Below are positions 17,187-24,979 of a stretch of 64,000 nucleotides of DNA, in pieces (positions within the stretch are counted from its first letter, which is position 1; the number at the start of each line of letters is the position of its first letter). Both the position numbers and the translations under genes were made by a program. The stretch is from an uncultured Ruminiclostridium sp. (GTDB taxonomy: Bacteria > Bacillota > Clostridia > Oscillospirales > Ruminococcaceae). The stretch covers positions 62,001 to 126,000 of the forward strand of contig CANQIB010000005.1 in assembly GCA_947623915.1 (NCBI GenBank), given 5' to 3'. The notes below the pieces were generated by a model. It had not been told where the DNA came from. It did not search any database and saw only the letters and a list, made by a program, of their open reading frames with translations.

Positions 17187-18548
17187 CTATTTTTTCGTAT
17201 TGCTTGCGGGCAGCTCTATCTGAAGCTGCGCGTCGGCAACGCCGCTTTCGGCGGTAAGAAAGTTTTTTACCGTCTGCGTTTCGCTGTCGGTCAGCGCGGC
17301 GGCAGCCTTTCCCGTCAGCAGGACTGTCGTGCCCTTTTCACCGTACATCAACCCGCAGCGTATATCGGTAATGTCGGTAAATACCGCGGCAGCCTTTTCG
17401 GCAAGTTCAGCACAGTCCACCTGTTCTTCCATATCCGCATATAGCCGGTCGTTTTCCTGCTTTTCCTCATCTAGCTGCTGCTGCAAGTCGCGTATCGTGT
17501 TTTCCTGCACAGCGATAGTCACCTTATCGCCCTCCGCTCCCTCGACGGTCTTATTCTGCGTCACTCTAAGTGTATACCCCGAAAGGTCGTAATCCGCCAG
17601 TTTGCTTTCAAGCTCCGATATTCTGTCGTCGGATAACTGCGTTCCCACCAGAGAAACGGATATGACTCCGTTTTGATTGTCTGTGCTGCTCTGCACAAGC
17701 TGGGTATCGGCAAACACAAATTCCGAATCGAGATAATTTGAAATATTGCTTTCCAACACCGAAAGATAAACGGTGTAAGCCCCGCCAAGCGTACTCGGTA
17801 TCACGGCGATAATGATAAGCGCGGTTATTATCCGATTGATACGCTTTTGCCGCTTCGCGTCCAGCTCGCGGTGACTGGGAACTCTCAGCATTTTGGTCAC
17901 TATCAGCGCGGACAGCGCTATAAAAAGCGTGTTTATCGCAAAAAGGTAAAACGCGCCGAATATGAAATGCGGCTGACCTGTCGCTATACCGTAGCCCACC
18001 GTACAAAGAGGCGGCATGAGCGCCGTCGCGATAGCCACTCCCGGCACGATGTTACTGGTCTTTTTTCTGGTGTTGCCTATCGCGCCCGCTATACCTCCGA
18101 AAAGCGCGATAAGCACGTCCCATATCGTCGGGCTGGTTCGCGCTATCATTTCGCTTGTGGCAGCCGTAAGCGGCGATAACGCAAAATATATCGTGGAGGC
18201 TATAAGGCTTATCACCACCTGCGTACCAAAGCTGCTCGCAGCTTTTCTTAACATTCCCAGATCCCTTATCGCCAGAGAATATCCTATCGTCAGTATCCCG
18301 CTCATCAGCGGCGAGATGAGCATAGCGCCTATTATGACCGCGGTGGAGTTTACGTTCAGCCCTATGGAAGCTATCAGTATAGCCAGCATAAGTATCCACA
18401 TATTCGCTCCGTGGATAATGGTGTTTTCCTCCATCATGTCGTTCAGCTCGTCGTAAGACAGCATATTGCTGCGCATATCCAACAGCTTATGAAAATACCC
18501 CTTGATGATCTTCGCCGCCGATTTTTTCTCGTTTTCCATTTTCATCAT
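17187..18548 (-). CDS. DUF389 membrane protein
   Basis: A 453-residue protein of the DUF389/TIGR00341 family. Five or six helices lie at about residues 50-275, with the conserved NSTAVIIGAMLISPLMSGIL and later VPGVAIATALMPPLCTVGYG. A long C-terminal soluble part includes a coiled-coil stretch (RDLQQQLDEEKQENDRL). The start is uncertain among three close ATG codons at 18548-18539; AAGGA is best spaced for the last. The gene follows the 170-residue membrane protein by 14 bp, in the order LysR, membrane protein, DUF389. Function of the family is not established. Confidence 0.85.
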   Translation of the reverse strand: MMKMENEKKSAAKIIKGYFHKLLDMRSNMLSYDELNDMMEENTIIHGANMWILMLAILIASIGLNVNSTAVIIGAMLISPLMSGILTIGYSLAIRDLGMLRKAASSFGTQVVISLIASTIYFALSPLTAATSEMIARTSPTIWDVLIALFGGIAGAIGNTRKKTSNIVPGVAIATALMPPLCTVGYGIATGQPHFIFGAFYLFAINTLFIALSALIVTKMLRVPSHRELDAKRQKRINRIITALIIIAVIPSTLGGAYTVYLSVLESNISNYLDSEFVFADTQLVQSSTDNQNGVISVSLVGTQLSDDRISELESKLADYDLSGYTLRVTQNKTVEGAEGDKVTIAVQENTIRDLQQQLDEEKQENDRLYADMEEQVDCAELAEKAAAVFTDITDIRCGLMYGEKGTTVLLTGKAAAALTDSETQTVKNFLTAESGVADAQLQIELPASNTKK

Positions 18549-18562
18549 TCCTTTTTATATAT

Positions 18563-19075
18563 TTAAGTAAGGTCTGCTCTCTCGATAACTATCCTGGTAG
18601 CGTTCAGCTTTTTAAGCGTTCTTTTTGCAAGCCTGTTGCGCGGATTTTCCACTATCCAGATATTAGCCGCCTCCCAAACGGCGAACGAGCCGACGATGGA
18701 AATAAGCTCCACCGGCACAGAGCCAAGCACTCCGTCCAGCAATATCCCCGCCGCGACGAACACCACTCCGACGCAAAGCAGCCAGAGCTGTTTTATGCGG
18801 TTTAACCTCTTTTGATTGTAATTGCGCAGCTCCTGCTCACGGATAAGCTCCCTGAACGCCCCGCGCACTCTGTCGGCGTTCACCTCTCCCCCGCATTTTA
18901 TTTTCAGTATTATCTCGTCGCCCGCGTCTTTTTTACCGTACTGCCCCGCGAGATAGTCCGCTACACTGCCGCTGAGCGTTCGACAGCTTTCGTCATACGG
19001 CTCGTACAGCTCCTTTTCCTCGCCGATCCTTAGGTTTATCTCATACACTTTTCCGCTCTCCGTGTGTTCATTCAT
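18563..19075 (-). CDS. Membrane protein of unknown function
   Basis: A 170-residue protein. The N-terminal half is soluble and acidic, with a hint of a ubiquitin-like or small alpha/beta fold (KIKCGGEVNADRVRGAFREL). Two close helices follow (about residues 98-140), then a short basic soluble end (NRLAKRTLKKLN). The start MNEHTE is preceded by AAGGAGG; the longer frame to 19114 lies inside the LysR gene. Its ATG overlaps the LysR stop by 8 bp (ATGAATGA), so it is cotranscribed with the regulator and with the DUF389 gene downstream. I do not recognise the family. Confidence 0.7.
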   Translation of the reverse strand: MNEHTESGKVYEINLRIGEEKELYEPYDESCRTLSGSVADYLAGQYGKKDAGDEIILKIKCGGEVNADRVRGAFRELIREQELRNYNQKRLNRIKQLWLLCVGVVFVAAGILLDGVLGSVPVELISIVGSFAVWEAANIWIVENPRNRLAKRTLKKLNATRIVIERADLT

Positions 19076-19982
19076 ATCTATTTCCTCCTTGTTTATTCCC
19101 GCCGTATTCCTCAAAGCTCTTTTTTACCTGCTCCAAAAAGCGCTCGGCGATAGGCGTAAAGGTTTGGTACTTGTTCCAGATAAGAAACAGCTTAGCCTCC
19201 AGTTCGGGGGAAAGCGGGCGAAATACCAGTCCGCTTTCCGGCGAGGTGTCGACCAAGCCCGCAAAGGTAAGCTGACAGCCCAGCCCCTCCTTTACGAACA
19301 TAGACGCGTTATATGCCAGTCTGAACGAGCCCTCCAAATGCAGGTCGTTTATGCGTTCTCCGCACCATTTGGCTATATCGTTTTTCCAGCCCTGCTCCGA
19401 GGCGAAAAGCGGCAGCCCCGCAAGGTCCTCCGCCGTAACCGAGCTTTTCGCGGCAAGCGGCATATCCTTGGTCATGACCGCTCCCCAAACGTCCGCCTCC
19501 GGGAAAGGCAGATACCCGTATTTTTTCACGTCCGGCGCTTCGCATATCACGGCAAAATCCAAAAGCCCCATGTCCAGCTTTTCGGTGACCTGCTCGGTGT
19601 CGCCGCTAGTGATATGGTAGTTCAGTCCGGGACAGACGCTTTTGAGCTTTCGTATCTCCCTTGCCAGATAGCGTATGCGGTAGGATTCCGCAAGTCCGAA
19701 AAACAATTCCCCGCCGGTAATGTTATCCAGCGACAGAAACTCCTTTCCTATCTTGTCCGCCATAGTCACCAGATCCTCCGCACGGTCGCGCAGCAGCCGC
19801 CCCTCCTCAGTCAGCGAAATGCTGAAGCTGTGACGGGTGAACAGCTTTTTGCCAAGCTCGTCCTCCAAGGCTTTCAGCGCCTTGGAAAGCGTGGGCTGCG
19901 TCACATGGAGCAGCTCGGCGGCTCTGGTCATGTTCTCCTCCCTCGCCGCCGTGAGAAAATATTTTAAAGTGCGTATCTCCAC
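19068..19982 (-). CDS. LysR-type transcriptional regulator
   Basis: A 304-residue LTTR. The N-terminal winged helix-turn-helix is IRTLKYFLTAAREENMTRA and then ELLHVTQPTLSKALKALE (about residues 3-60). A linker helix and a periplasmic-binding-like effector domain follow (about 90-295). A GTG start is chosen because GGAGG lies 6 nt upstream; the ATG at 19 codons' distance in the frame (20012) lies within the operator-like repeat. It is divergent from the hydrolase gene at 20140 and leads the operon with the two membrane-protein genes. It most likely activates the hydrolase promoter. Confidence 0.9.
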   Translation of the reverse strand: MEIRTLKYFLTAAREENMTRAAELLHVTQPTLSKALKALEDELGKKLFTRHSFSISLTEEGRLLRDRAEDLVTMADKIGKEFLSLDNITGGELFFGLAESYRIRYLAREIRKLKSVCPGLNYHITSGDTEQVTEKLDMGLLDFAVICEAPDVKKYGYLPFPEADVWGAVMTKDMPLAAKSSVTAEDLAGLPLFASEQGWKNDIAKWCGERINDLHLEGSFRLAYNASMFVKEGLGCQLTFAGLVDTSPESGLVFRPLSPELEAKLFLIWNKYQTFTPIAERFLEQVKKSFEEYGGNKQGGNRYE

Positions 19983-20001
19983 ACCTGCCCTCCTTTCCGA
20001 G

Positions 20002-20034
20002 ATGATATTCATAAAAAGAATATCATGATATTCA
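20002..20034. promoter_or_regulatory. Likely LysR binding sites
   Basis: The 11-mer ATGATATTCAT occurs twice as a direct repeat (20002-20012 and 20024-20034), 22 bp apart, that is two helix turns. The second copy also forms a 16-bp perfect palindrome at 20018-20033. It lies just upstream of the hydrolase -35 box and within the LysR promoter side. Confidence 0.65.
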
Positions 20035-20044
20035 TTATAACTAT

Positions 20045-20073
20045 TTGCAATAAAAATGTCAAGATGTTATACT
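20045..20073 (+). promoter_or_regulatory. Promoter for hydrolase gene
   Basis: TTGCAA at 20045-20050, 17-bp spacer, TATACT at 20068-20073. The LysR-type repeats end 10 bp before the -35 box. Confidence 0.6.
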
Positions 20074-20139
20074 GTATTTGAAAGAAAAATTTGCCGACAC
20101 CGTGTTTTACGGCAAAACGACGAAAGGACAGGATACGCC

Positions 20140-21138
20140 ATGAAAAAAGAAAACCTCACACTTACCGAAGAATGGGATAAGACTTTCCCGAAAAGCGACA
20201 GGATAGACCACTCCAAGGTGACGTTCCCCAACCGTTACGGGATAACGCTTGCGGCGGACGTTTACATACCCGCTAACATATCCGGCAGGCTGCCGGCGAT
20301 AGCCGTTTGCGGACCGTTCGGCGCGGTAAAGGAGCAATGTTCGGGACTTTATGCACAGACCATGGCGGAGCGCGGATTTCTTACCGTCGCGTTCGACCCG
20401 TCGTTTACCGGTGAAAGCGGCGGGAACGTCCGTTACATGGCGTCGCCCGACATCAACACCGAGGACTTTATGGCGGCGGTGGATCTTTTGTCGCTGCATG
20501 AACGGGTGGATCCCGACAGGATAGGCGTGATAGGTATCTGCGGCTGGGGCGGAATGGCGCTGAACGCCGCCGCGCTCGACACAAGGATAAAAGCGACTGT
20601 CGCGTCCACGATGTACGATATGACCAGAGTCAACGCGAACGGGTATTTTGACAGCGAGGACAGCGAGGAGGAACGCTATAAGAAAAAAGCGGCGATGTGC
20701 GCGCAAAGGCTCGCCGACCTGAAAGCGGGAGAATACGCGCTCGGCGGCGGAGTCGCAGATCCCCTGCCAAAGGACGCGCCGTTTTTTGTAAAGGACTACT
20801 ACGATTATTATAAAACCGAAAGAGGCTATCACCCCCGCTCGCTGAATTCAAACGGCGGTTGGAACGTTACGGGCTGCCAGTCCTTTATGAACCAGCCGAT
20901 ACTAAAATATATAAACGAGATACGCAGCGCCGTACTTATAATGCACGGTGAAAAAGCACACTCCTGCTACTTCTCGAAGGACGCATACGCCGCCATGACC
21001 AAGGACGGCAGATATAACGAAAATAAAGAGCTGCTGCTAATTCCCGACGCGGTACACACCGACCTGTACGACGGCGGCGGAAAGAACGCCATACCCTTTG
21101 ATAAGCTGGAACGCTTCTTTAAAGAATATCTGAAATAA
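20140..21138 (+). CDS. Alpha/beta hydrolase with unusual nucleophile elbow
   Basis: A 332-residue alpha/beta hydrolase of the YcjY/dienelactone-hydrolase type. Seen: oxyanion-side segment IAVCGPFGAVKEQCSG, a DPSFTGESGG turn, the elbow region VIGICGWGGMALNAAA, a late acid-strand AVLIMHGEKAHS and the final His in PDAVHTDLYD. The elbow has neither GxSxG nor the GxCxG of dienelactone hydrolases at the expected place: a Trp occupies the usual Ser site. It may use Cys in a shifted register or be a divergent subfamily. The start ATG has AAAGGA upstream. Divergent from, and probably controlled by, the LysR regulator. Substrate unknown. Confidence 0.8.
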   Translation: MKKENLTLTEEWDKTFPKSDRIDHSKVTFPNRYGITLAADVYIPANISGRLPAIAVCGPFGAVKEQCSGLYAQTMAERGFLTVAFDPSFTGESGGNVRYMASPDINTEDFMAAVDLLSLHERVDPDRIGVIGICGWGGMALNAAALDTRIKATVASTMYDMTRVNANGYFDSEDSEEERYKKKAAMCAQRLADLKAGEYALGGGVADPLPKDAPFFVKDYYDYYKTERGYHPRSLNSNGGWNVTGCQSFMNQPILKYINEIRSAVLIMHGEKAHSCYFSKDAYAAMTKDGRYNENKELLLIPDAVHTDLYDGGGKNAIPFDKLERFFKEYLK

Positions 21139-21145
21139 TATCACT

Positions 21146-21180
21146 GCCCGACGGCTTTTTCAACACCGTCGGGCGGAATT
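21146..21180 (+). terminator. Terminator after hydrolase
   Basis: Perfect 9-bp stem GCCCGACGG/CCGTCGGGC (21146-21154, 21166-21174) followed by GGAATTTT. Confidence 0.7.
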
Positions 21181-21219
21181 TTGCAAAAGTTTTTCGACAA
21201 GCGGACATTAAGCGCCGCA

Positions 21220-21470
21220 AAATCGGACACAAGCCGGTTTTTACAGGCATATTTCCGCCAATACTGCGTTGACCTCACTAGGCATACGCAAGTATGCCGT
21301 CGTTCGGTCGCCTTGTCTTGACGAAAATCTGCTCTGTAAAAACGAACCTCACGCCGAGAGATTTTGGAGATAGTTTTGGCTCTTGCGACGCAGGCAGGCT
21401 AGCGCCTGCCGAGGAACAAGGGACAAAAACAGCCCAAAAGAATCGGCGTGAGGCGGCTTGTATCCGATTC
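21220..21470. repeat. MITE-like structured inverted-repeat element
   Basis: About 250 bp without a supported gene. The ends are a 16-bp inverted repeat with one mismatch (21221-21236 with 21454-21469). Just inside the right end is an 11-bp perfect inverted repeat partner (21347-21357 with 21443-21453). Two further hairpins stand alone: GGCATAC/GTATGCC at 21281-21298 and GGCAGGC/GCCTGCC at 21393-21410. Such nested arms suggest a non-autonomous mobile element or a structured RNA. No transposase is nearby. Confidence 0.55.
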
Positions 21471-21510
21471 TTCAGCGCTCCCCCGCTCTCTGCACAGCAT
21501 GAAATTTAGC

Positions 21511-21539
21511 TTGACTTTATACCTTACAGAGGATATAAT
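21511..21539 (+). promoter_or_regulatory. Promoter for hybrid kinase gene
   Basis: TTGACT at 21511-21516, 17-bp spacer, perfect TATAAT at 21534-21539, 85 bp before the start at 21624. Confidence 0.7.
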
Positions 21540-21623
21540 TAGTAATAGGGAACATTCGGGCGCTCTTAAACAGAACCCGCCGTTTTCATACCGTAAAATG
21601 CGGTATGTCCTCAAGGGGGAGAT

Positions 21624-24600
21624 ATGATGTATAAAAAACGTATCGGATACTTCATAAGGCTGCTGTACGTAACGCTTGCCGCCTTGTCCGCGGCGTTTTG
21701 CGTTTCGGCAGCCGCCGAAGAAACGACCGACTCCGAACAGCCGGTGCTTAAAGTCGGATTTTTCGCCTTTTCGGGCTACCATACGATAGACGGCAACGGT
21801 CACCGCGGCGGCTACGGTTATGAATTTCTCCAGCGACTCGCGATTCACGGCGGCTGGACTTACGAATATATAGGGTACGACAGTTCCTATTCCGACGCGC
21901 TGGACAAGCTGCGCAGCGGAGAGCTGGATATAGTCACCTCCGTTTCCAAAACATCGGAGCGTGAAAAGGAATTTCTCTTTTCGCAGCAGCCCATCGGCGT
22001 AAACTCCACGATATTTACCGTAAAATCGGGCAATCAGGACATAGTGGAGAGAGATTACTCTACCTATGACGGCATAACCGTCGGTATGCTTGAGGGAAAC
22101 TCCAAAAACGCAAACTTCGAGCGGTTCGCTAAAGAACACGGCTTTACCTATACGCCTAAATATTTCGCCGAGCAGGACAAACTTACCGCCGCGCTGCAAA
22201 ACGGAGAGGTAGACGCCGCCGTCACCGGCAGTCTTAGGCTGCTGGACAACGAATGGCTGCTTGAATCCTTTGACTCCAGCCCGTTTTACATCTGCACTAA
22301 CAAAGACAAACCCGAACTGATGGATAAAATAAACGAGGCAATAAACGAAATGGACCTTCACGACCCGAACTGGCGTGACACGCTCCATGAAAAATACTAC
22401 TCCACCGACAGCTCCGGCGACGTCATCATGAACGCGGGAGAACGCGCCTTTTTGGAGGAGCATAAAGCCTCCGGCGAAACGCTGAAGCTGCTGATGAATC
22501 CCGAACGCGCGCCCTACTGCTATTTTAAAAACGGACAGGCCGCGGGGATACTTCCGTCTATATTCGAGTCGCTTGCAAAACGGCTGGGTTTATCCTATGA
22601 ATATATACCCGTAACCGACCGCAACGAGTACTATGACCTGCGCGCAAAGGGCGCGGCGGACGTCGTGCTTGATTTTGAGGGCGATTATTACCTTTCCGAG
22701 GAGGAGGGGTATAAAATAACCGTCCCGTATTTTAGTACGAACTTTGCCCGTCTTGCTCTGGACGGTTTTACCGGCAACGCCAAAAAGTTGGCGGTACCCG
22801 AAAAAGCGTATGCGCTGGACAGCCTTTTATCCGAGCGTTATTCTCCCGACGCGCTGATACGTTATCCCACCATCGACGACTGCGTTCAGGCGGTGCTTAA
22901 CGGCGAAACGGACGCTACGATACTTTTTTCCTATACCGCGGAAAAATACGTCCAAGAGGACGTTCAAAACCGTCTTTCCTCCGTCACATTCGGAGAGAGC
23001 TCGCTGTCCTACGCCGTCGCCAACAACGTTAAAAACGGCAAATATCTGCTCTCGCTTTTGGATAAAGGAGCGAACAGCTTTACCGACGCCGAGCTTGACT
23101 CTATCATCTCAAGAGAGGTGGACGCGGGGCGGGAAAATTCCGTCAGCCTGCTCGGATTTCTCTATCGCAACCCCGTGTACAGCGTGCTGGGAGTATGCCT
23201 TGTACTGCTGCTGATATTCGTCATTGTGATATTGATAGTTCGCACCCGCAACCAGCATAAGCTGCAACAAAAAATAGCTCAGGCGACCGCCGAGCTTGAA
23301 GACAAAACGGCGGAGCTTACCCAAGCCCTACAGGCGGCGGACGCCGCAAATCGCGCAAAGACCACTTTCTTAAACAATATGTCCCACGATATACGCACGC
23401 CTATGAACGCGATAATAGGATATACCGCGCTGGCTGCCACTCATATCGACAATAAGGAACGCGCCACCGACTATCTGTCCAAGATCTCCCAAGCGTCAAA
23501 TCACCTGCTCTCCCTTATAAACGACGTGCTGGATATGAGCCGCATAGAATCCGGCAAGGTCACGATAAACGAGCGGCCGGAAAACCTCGCGGATATACTC
23601 CAAGAATTACGCAACATAATACAGTCCGACATACACGCAAAGCGCTTGGAGCTGTTTATAGATACCATCGACCTTACCGACGAAGAGATATTCTGCGACA
23701 AGCTGCGGCTCAATCAGATATTGCTCAACCTCACCTCCAACGCCATAAAATTCACCCCCGTCGGCGGAACGGTGGCGGTGCGTGTTGCCCAAAAGCCGTC
23801 CGACTCGCCGGACACGGGCATATATGAATTTCGGGTAAGCGATACCGGCATAGGAATGAGCCAGGAGTTTGCCAAAACGGTATTCGACCCCTTTACGCGG
23901 GAGCAGACCTCGACGGTCAGCGGGATACAAGGCACGGGTCTCGGCATGGCGATAACCAAAAACATCGTGGATATGATGGGCGGCGACATCAACGTTGAAA
24001 GCGTGCTGGGAAAAGGCACAGTCTTTACTGTAAAGCTAAAGCTGCGGTTCTCCTCCACTCACCGCGACATGGCGCCCATAGCGGAGCTTAAAGGGCTGCG
24101 CGGACTGGTGGTCGACGACGATATGGTATGCTGCCAGAGCGTTTCCAAAATGCTAAGACAGATAGGTATGCGCGCGGAATGGGCGTTGTCAGGCATTGAA
24201 GCCGTTGCCCGCACCAACGAAGCTGTAGACCTTTGCGACCCGTTCGAGGTGTATATAGTTGACTGGTCAATGCCGGAATTGAGCGGTATAGATACCGTTC
24301 GCGAAATACGCAAGGTAGTCGGCGACGATTCCCCGATAATACTTATGTCCGCTTATGACTGGACGGATATCGAGCACGAAGCGCGAAGCGCCGGAGTCAC
24401 CGGCTTTATCAGCAAGCCGCTGTTCGCATCGGACCTTCACCAAACACTGGAACGCAGCTTGGGCAAAGGCTCCGAAAAGTCGGAGACAGAGCGTAACGTT
24501 CCCGCCGCCGATAACGGCTTTGAGGGTAAACGCATACTCTTGGCGGAGGACAACGAGCTTAACCGCGAGATAATCACCGAGCTGCTAAAAGAACTCGGCT

Positions 24601-24911
24601 TTACGGTGGAATGTGCGGAAAACGGGCAGCAAGCCTGCGACATGGTGCATAACTTTGAGCAAGGATATTACGACCTTGTCCTTATGGATATACAAATGCC
24701 TATAATGGACGGCTATACCGCTACCCGAACGATACGCGGTTTCGAGGATAACGGGGCGGAAAAGCTGCCGATAATCGCCCTGACAGCGAATGCGTTTGAA
24801 GAGGATAAGGAACGCGCTCTGGAATCGGGAATGAACGGACATCTCGCAAAACCCGTAGAAATGGATAAAATGATAAGCCTGCTTAAAGATATATTCGATA
24901 AGAAAGAATAA
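21624..24911 (+). CDS. Hybrid histidine kinase with two solute-binding domains
   Basis: A 1,095-residue sensor. Order: signal peptide (1-31); two tandem SBP_bac_3 domains (about 41-260 and 285-500); one helix (517-540); a coiled coil (545-580); HisKA with FLNNMSHDIRTPMNAIIGY, phospho-acceptor His588; HATPase with N box (Asn706), DTGIGM and GTGLGMA; receiver 1 (about 825-945, Asp880); receiver 2 (about 970-1090, Asp1022, KP in LAKPVE). Receiver 1 keeps DDD, Asp and the Lys in SKP. It reads extracellular amino-acid-like ligands and passes phosphate within one protein. Two adjacent ATG codons; GGGGGA suits either. Neighbour, convergent: a diguanylate cyclase. Confidence 0.93.
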   Translation: MMYKKRIGYFIRLLYVTLAALSAAFCVSAAAEETTDSEQPVLKVGFFAFSGYHTIDGNGHRGGYGYEFLQRLAIHGGWTYEYIGYDSSYSDALDKLRSGELDIVTSVSKTSEREKEFLFSQQPIGVNSTIFTVKSGNQDIVERDYSTYDGITVGMLEGNSKNANFERFAKEHGFTYTPKYFAEQDKLTAALQNGEVDAAVTGSLRLLDNEWLLESFDSSPFYICTNKDKPELMDKINEAINEMDLHDPNWRDTLHEKYYSTDSSGDVIMNAGERAFLEEHKASGETLKLLMNPERAPYCYFKNGQAAGILPSIFESLAKRLGLSYEYIPVTDRNEYYDLRAKGAADVVLDFEGDYYLSEEEGYKITVPYFSTNFARLALDGFTGNAKKLAVPEKAYALDSLLSERYSPDALIRYPTIDDCVQAVLNGETDATILFSYTAEKYVQEDVQNRLSSVTFGESSLSYAVANNVKNGKYLLSLLDKGANSFTDAELDSIISREVDAGRENSVSLLGFLYRNPVYSVLGVCLVLLLIFVIVILIVRTRNQHKLQQKIAQATAELEDKTAELTQALQAADAANRAKTTFLNNMSHDIRTPMNAIIGYTALAATHIDNKERATDYLSKISQASNHLLSLINDVLDMSRIESGKVTINERPENLADILQELRNIIQSDIHAKRLELFIDTIDLTDEEIFCDKLRLNQILLNLTSNAIKFTPVGGTVAVRVAQKPSDSPDTGIYEFRVSDTGIGMSQEFAKTVFDPFTREQTSTVSGIQGTGLGMAITKNIVDMMGGDINVESVLGKGTVFTVKLKLRFSSTHRDMAPIAELKGLRGLVVDDDMVCCQSVSKMLRQIGMRAEWALSGIEAVARTNEAVDLCDPFEVYIVDWSMPELSGIDTVREIRKVVGDDSPIILMSAYDWTDIEHEARSAGVTGFISKPLFASDLHQTLERSLGKGSEKSETERNVPAADNGFEGKRILLAEDNELNREIITELLKELGFTVECAENGQQACDMVHNFEQGYYDLVLMDIQMPIMDGYTATRTIRGFEDNGAEKLPIIALTANAFEEDKERALESGMNGHLAKPVEMDKMISLLKDIFDKKE

Positions 24912-24927
24912 AAACGGTTTTACGCAT

Positions 24928-24966
24928 AAAAAAGGTCGGCGATCATCGTATCGCCGACCTTTTTTA
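24928..24966. terminator. Bidirectional terminator
   Basis: A 10-bp perfect stem GGTCGGCGAT/ATCGCCGACC with A-run before and T-run after, between the convergent kinase and cyclase genes, so it can stop transcription from both sides. Confidence 0.9.
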
Positions 24967-24979
24967 TACCTTTTGCCGC

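Noticed and set aside
21294..21509. 71-codon plus-strand frame inside the inverted-repeat element
   Set aside because: It crosses the hairpins and terminal repeat, has no ribosome site and is unlike any known protein.
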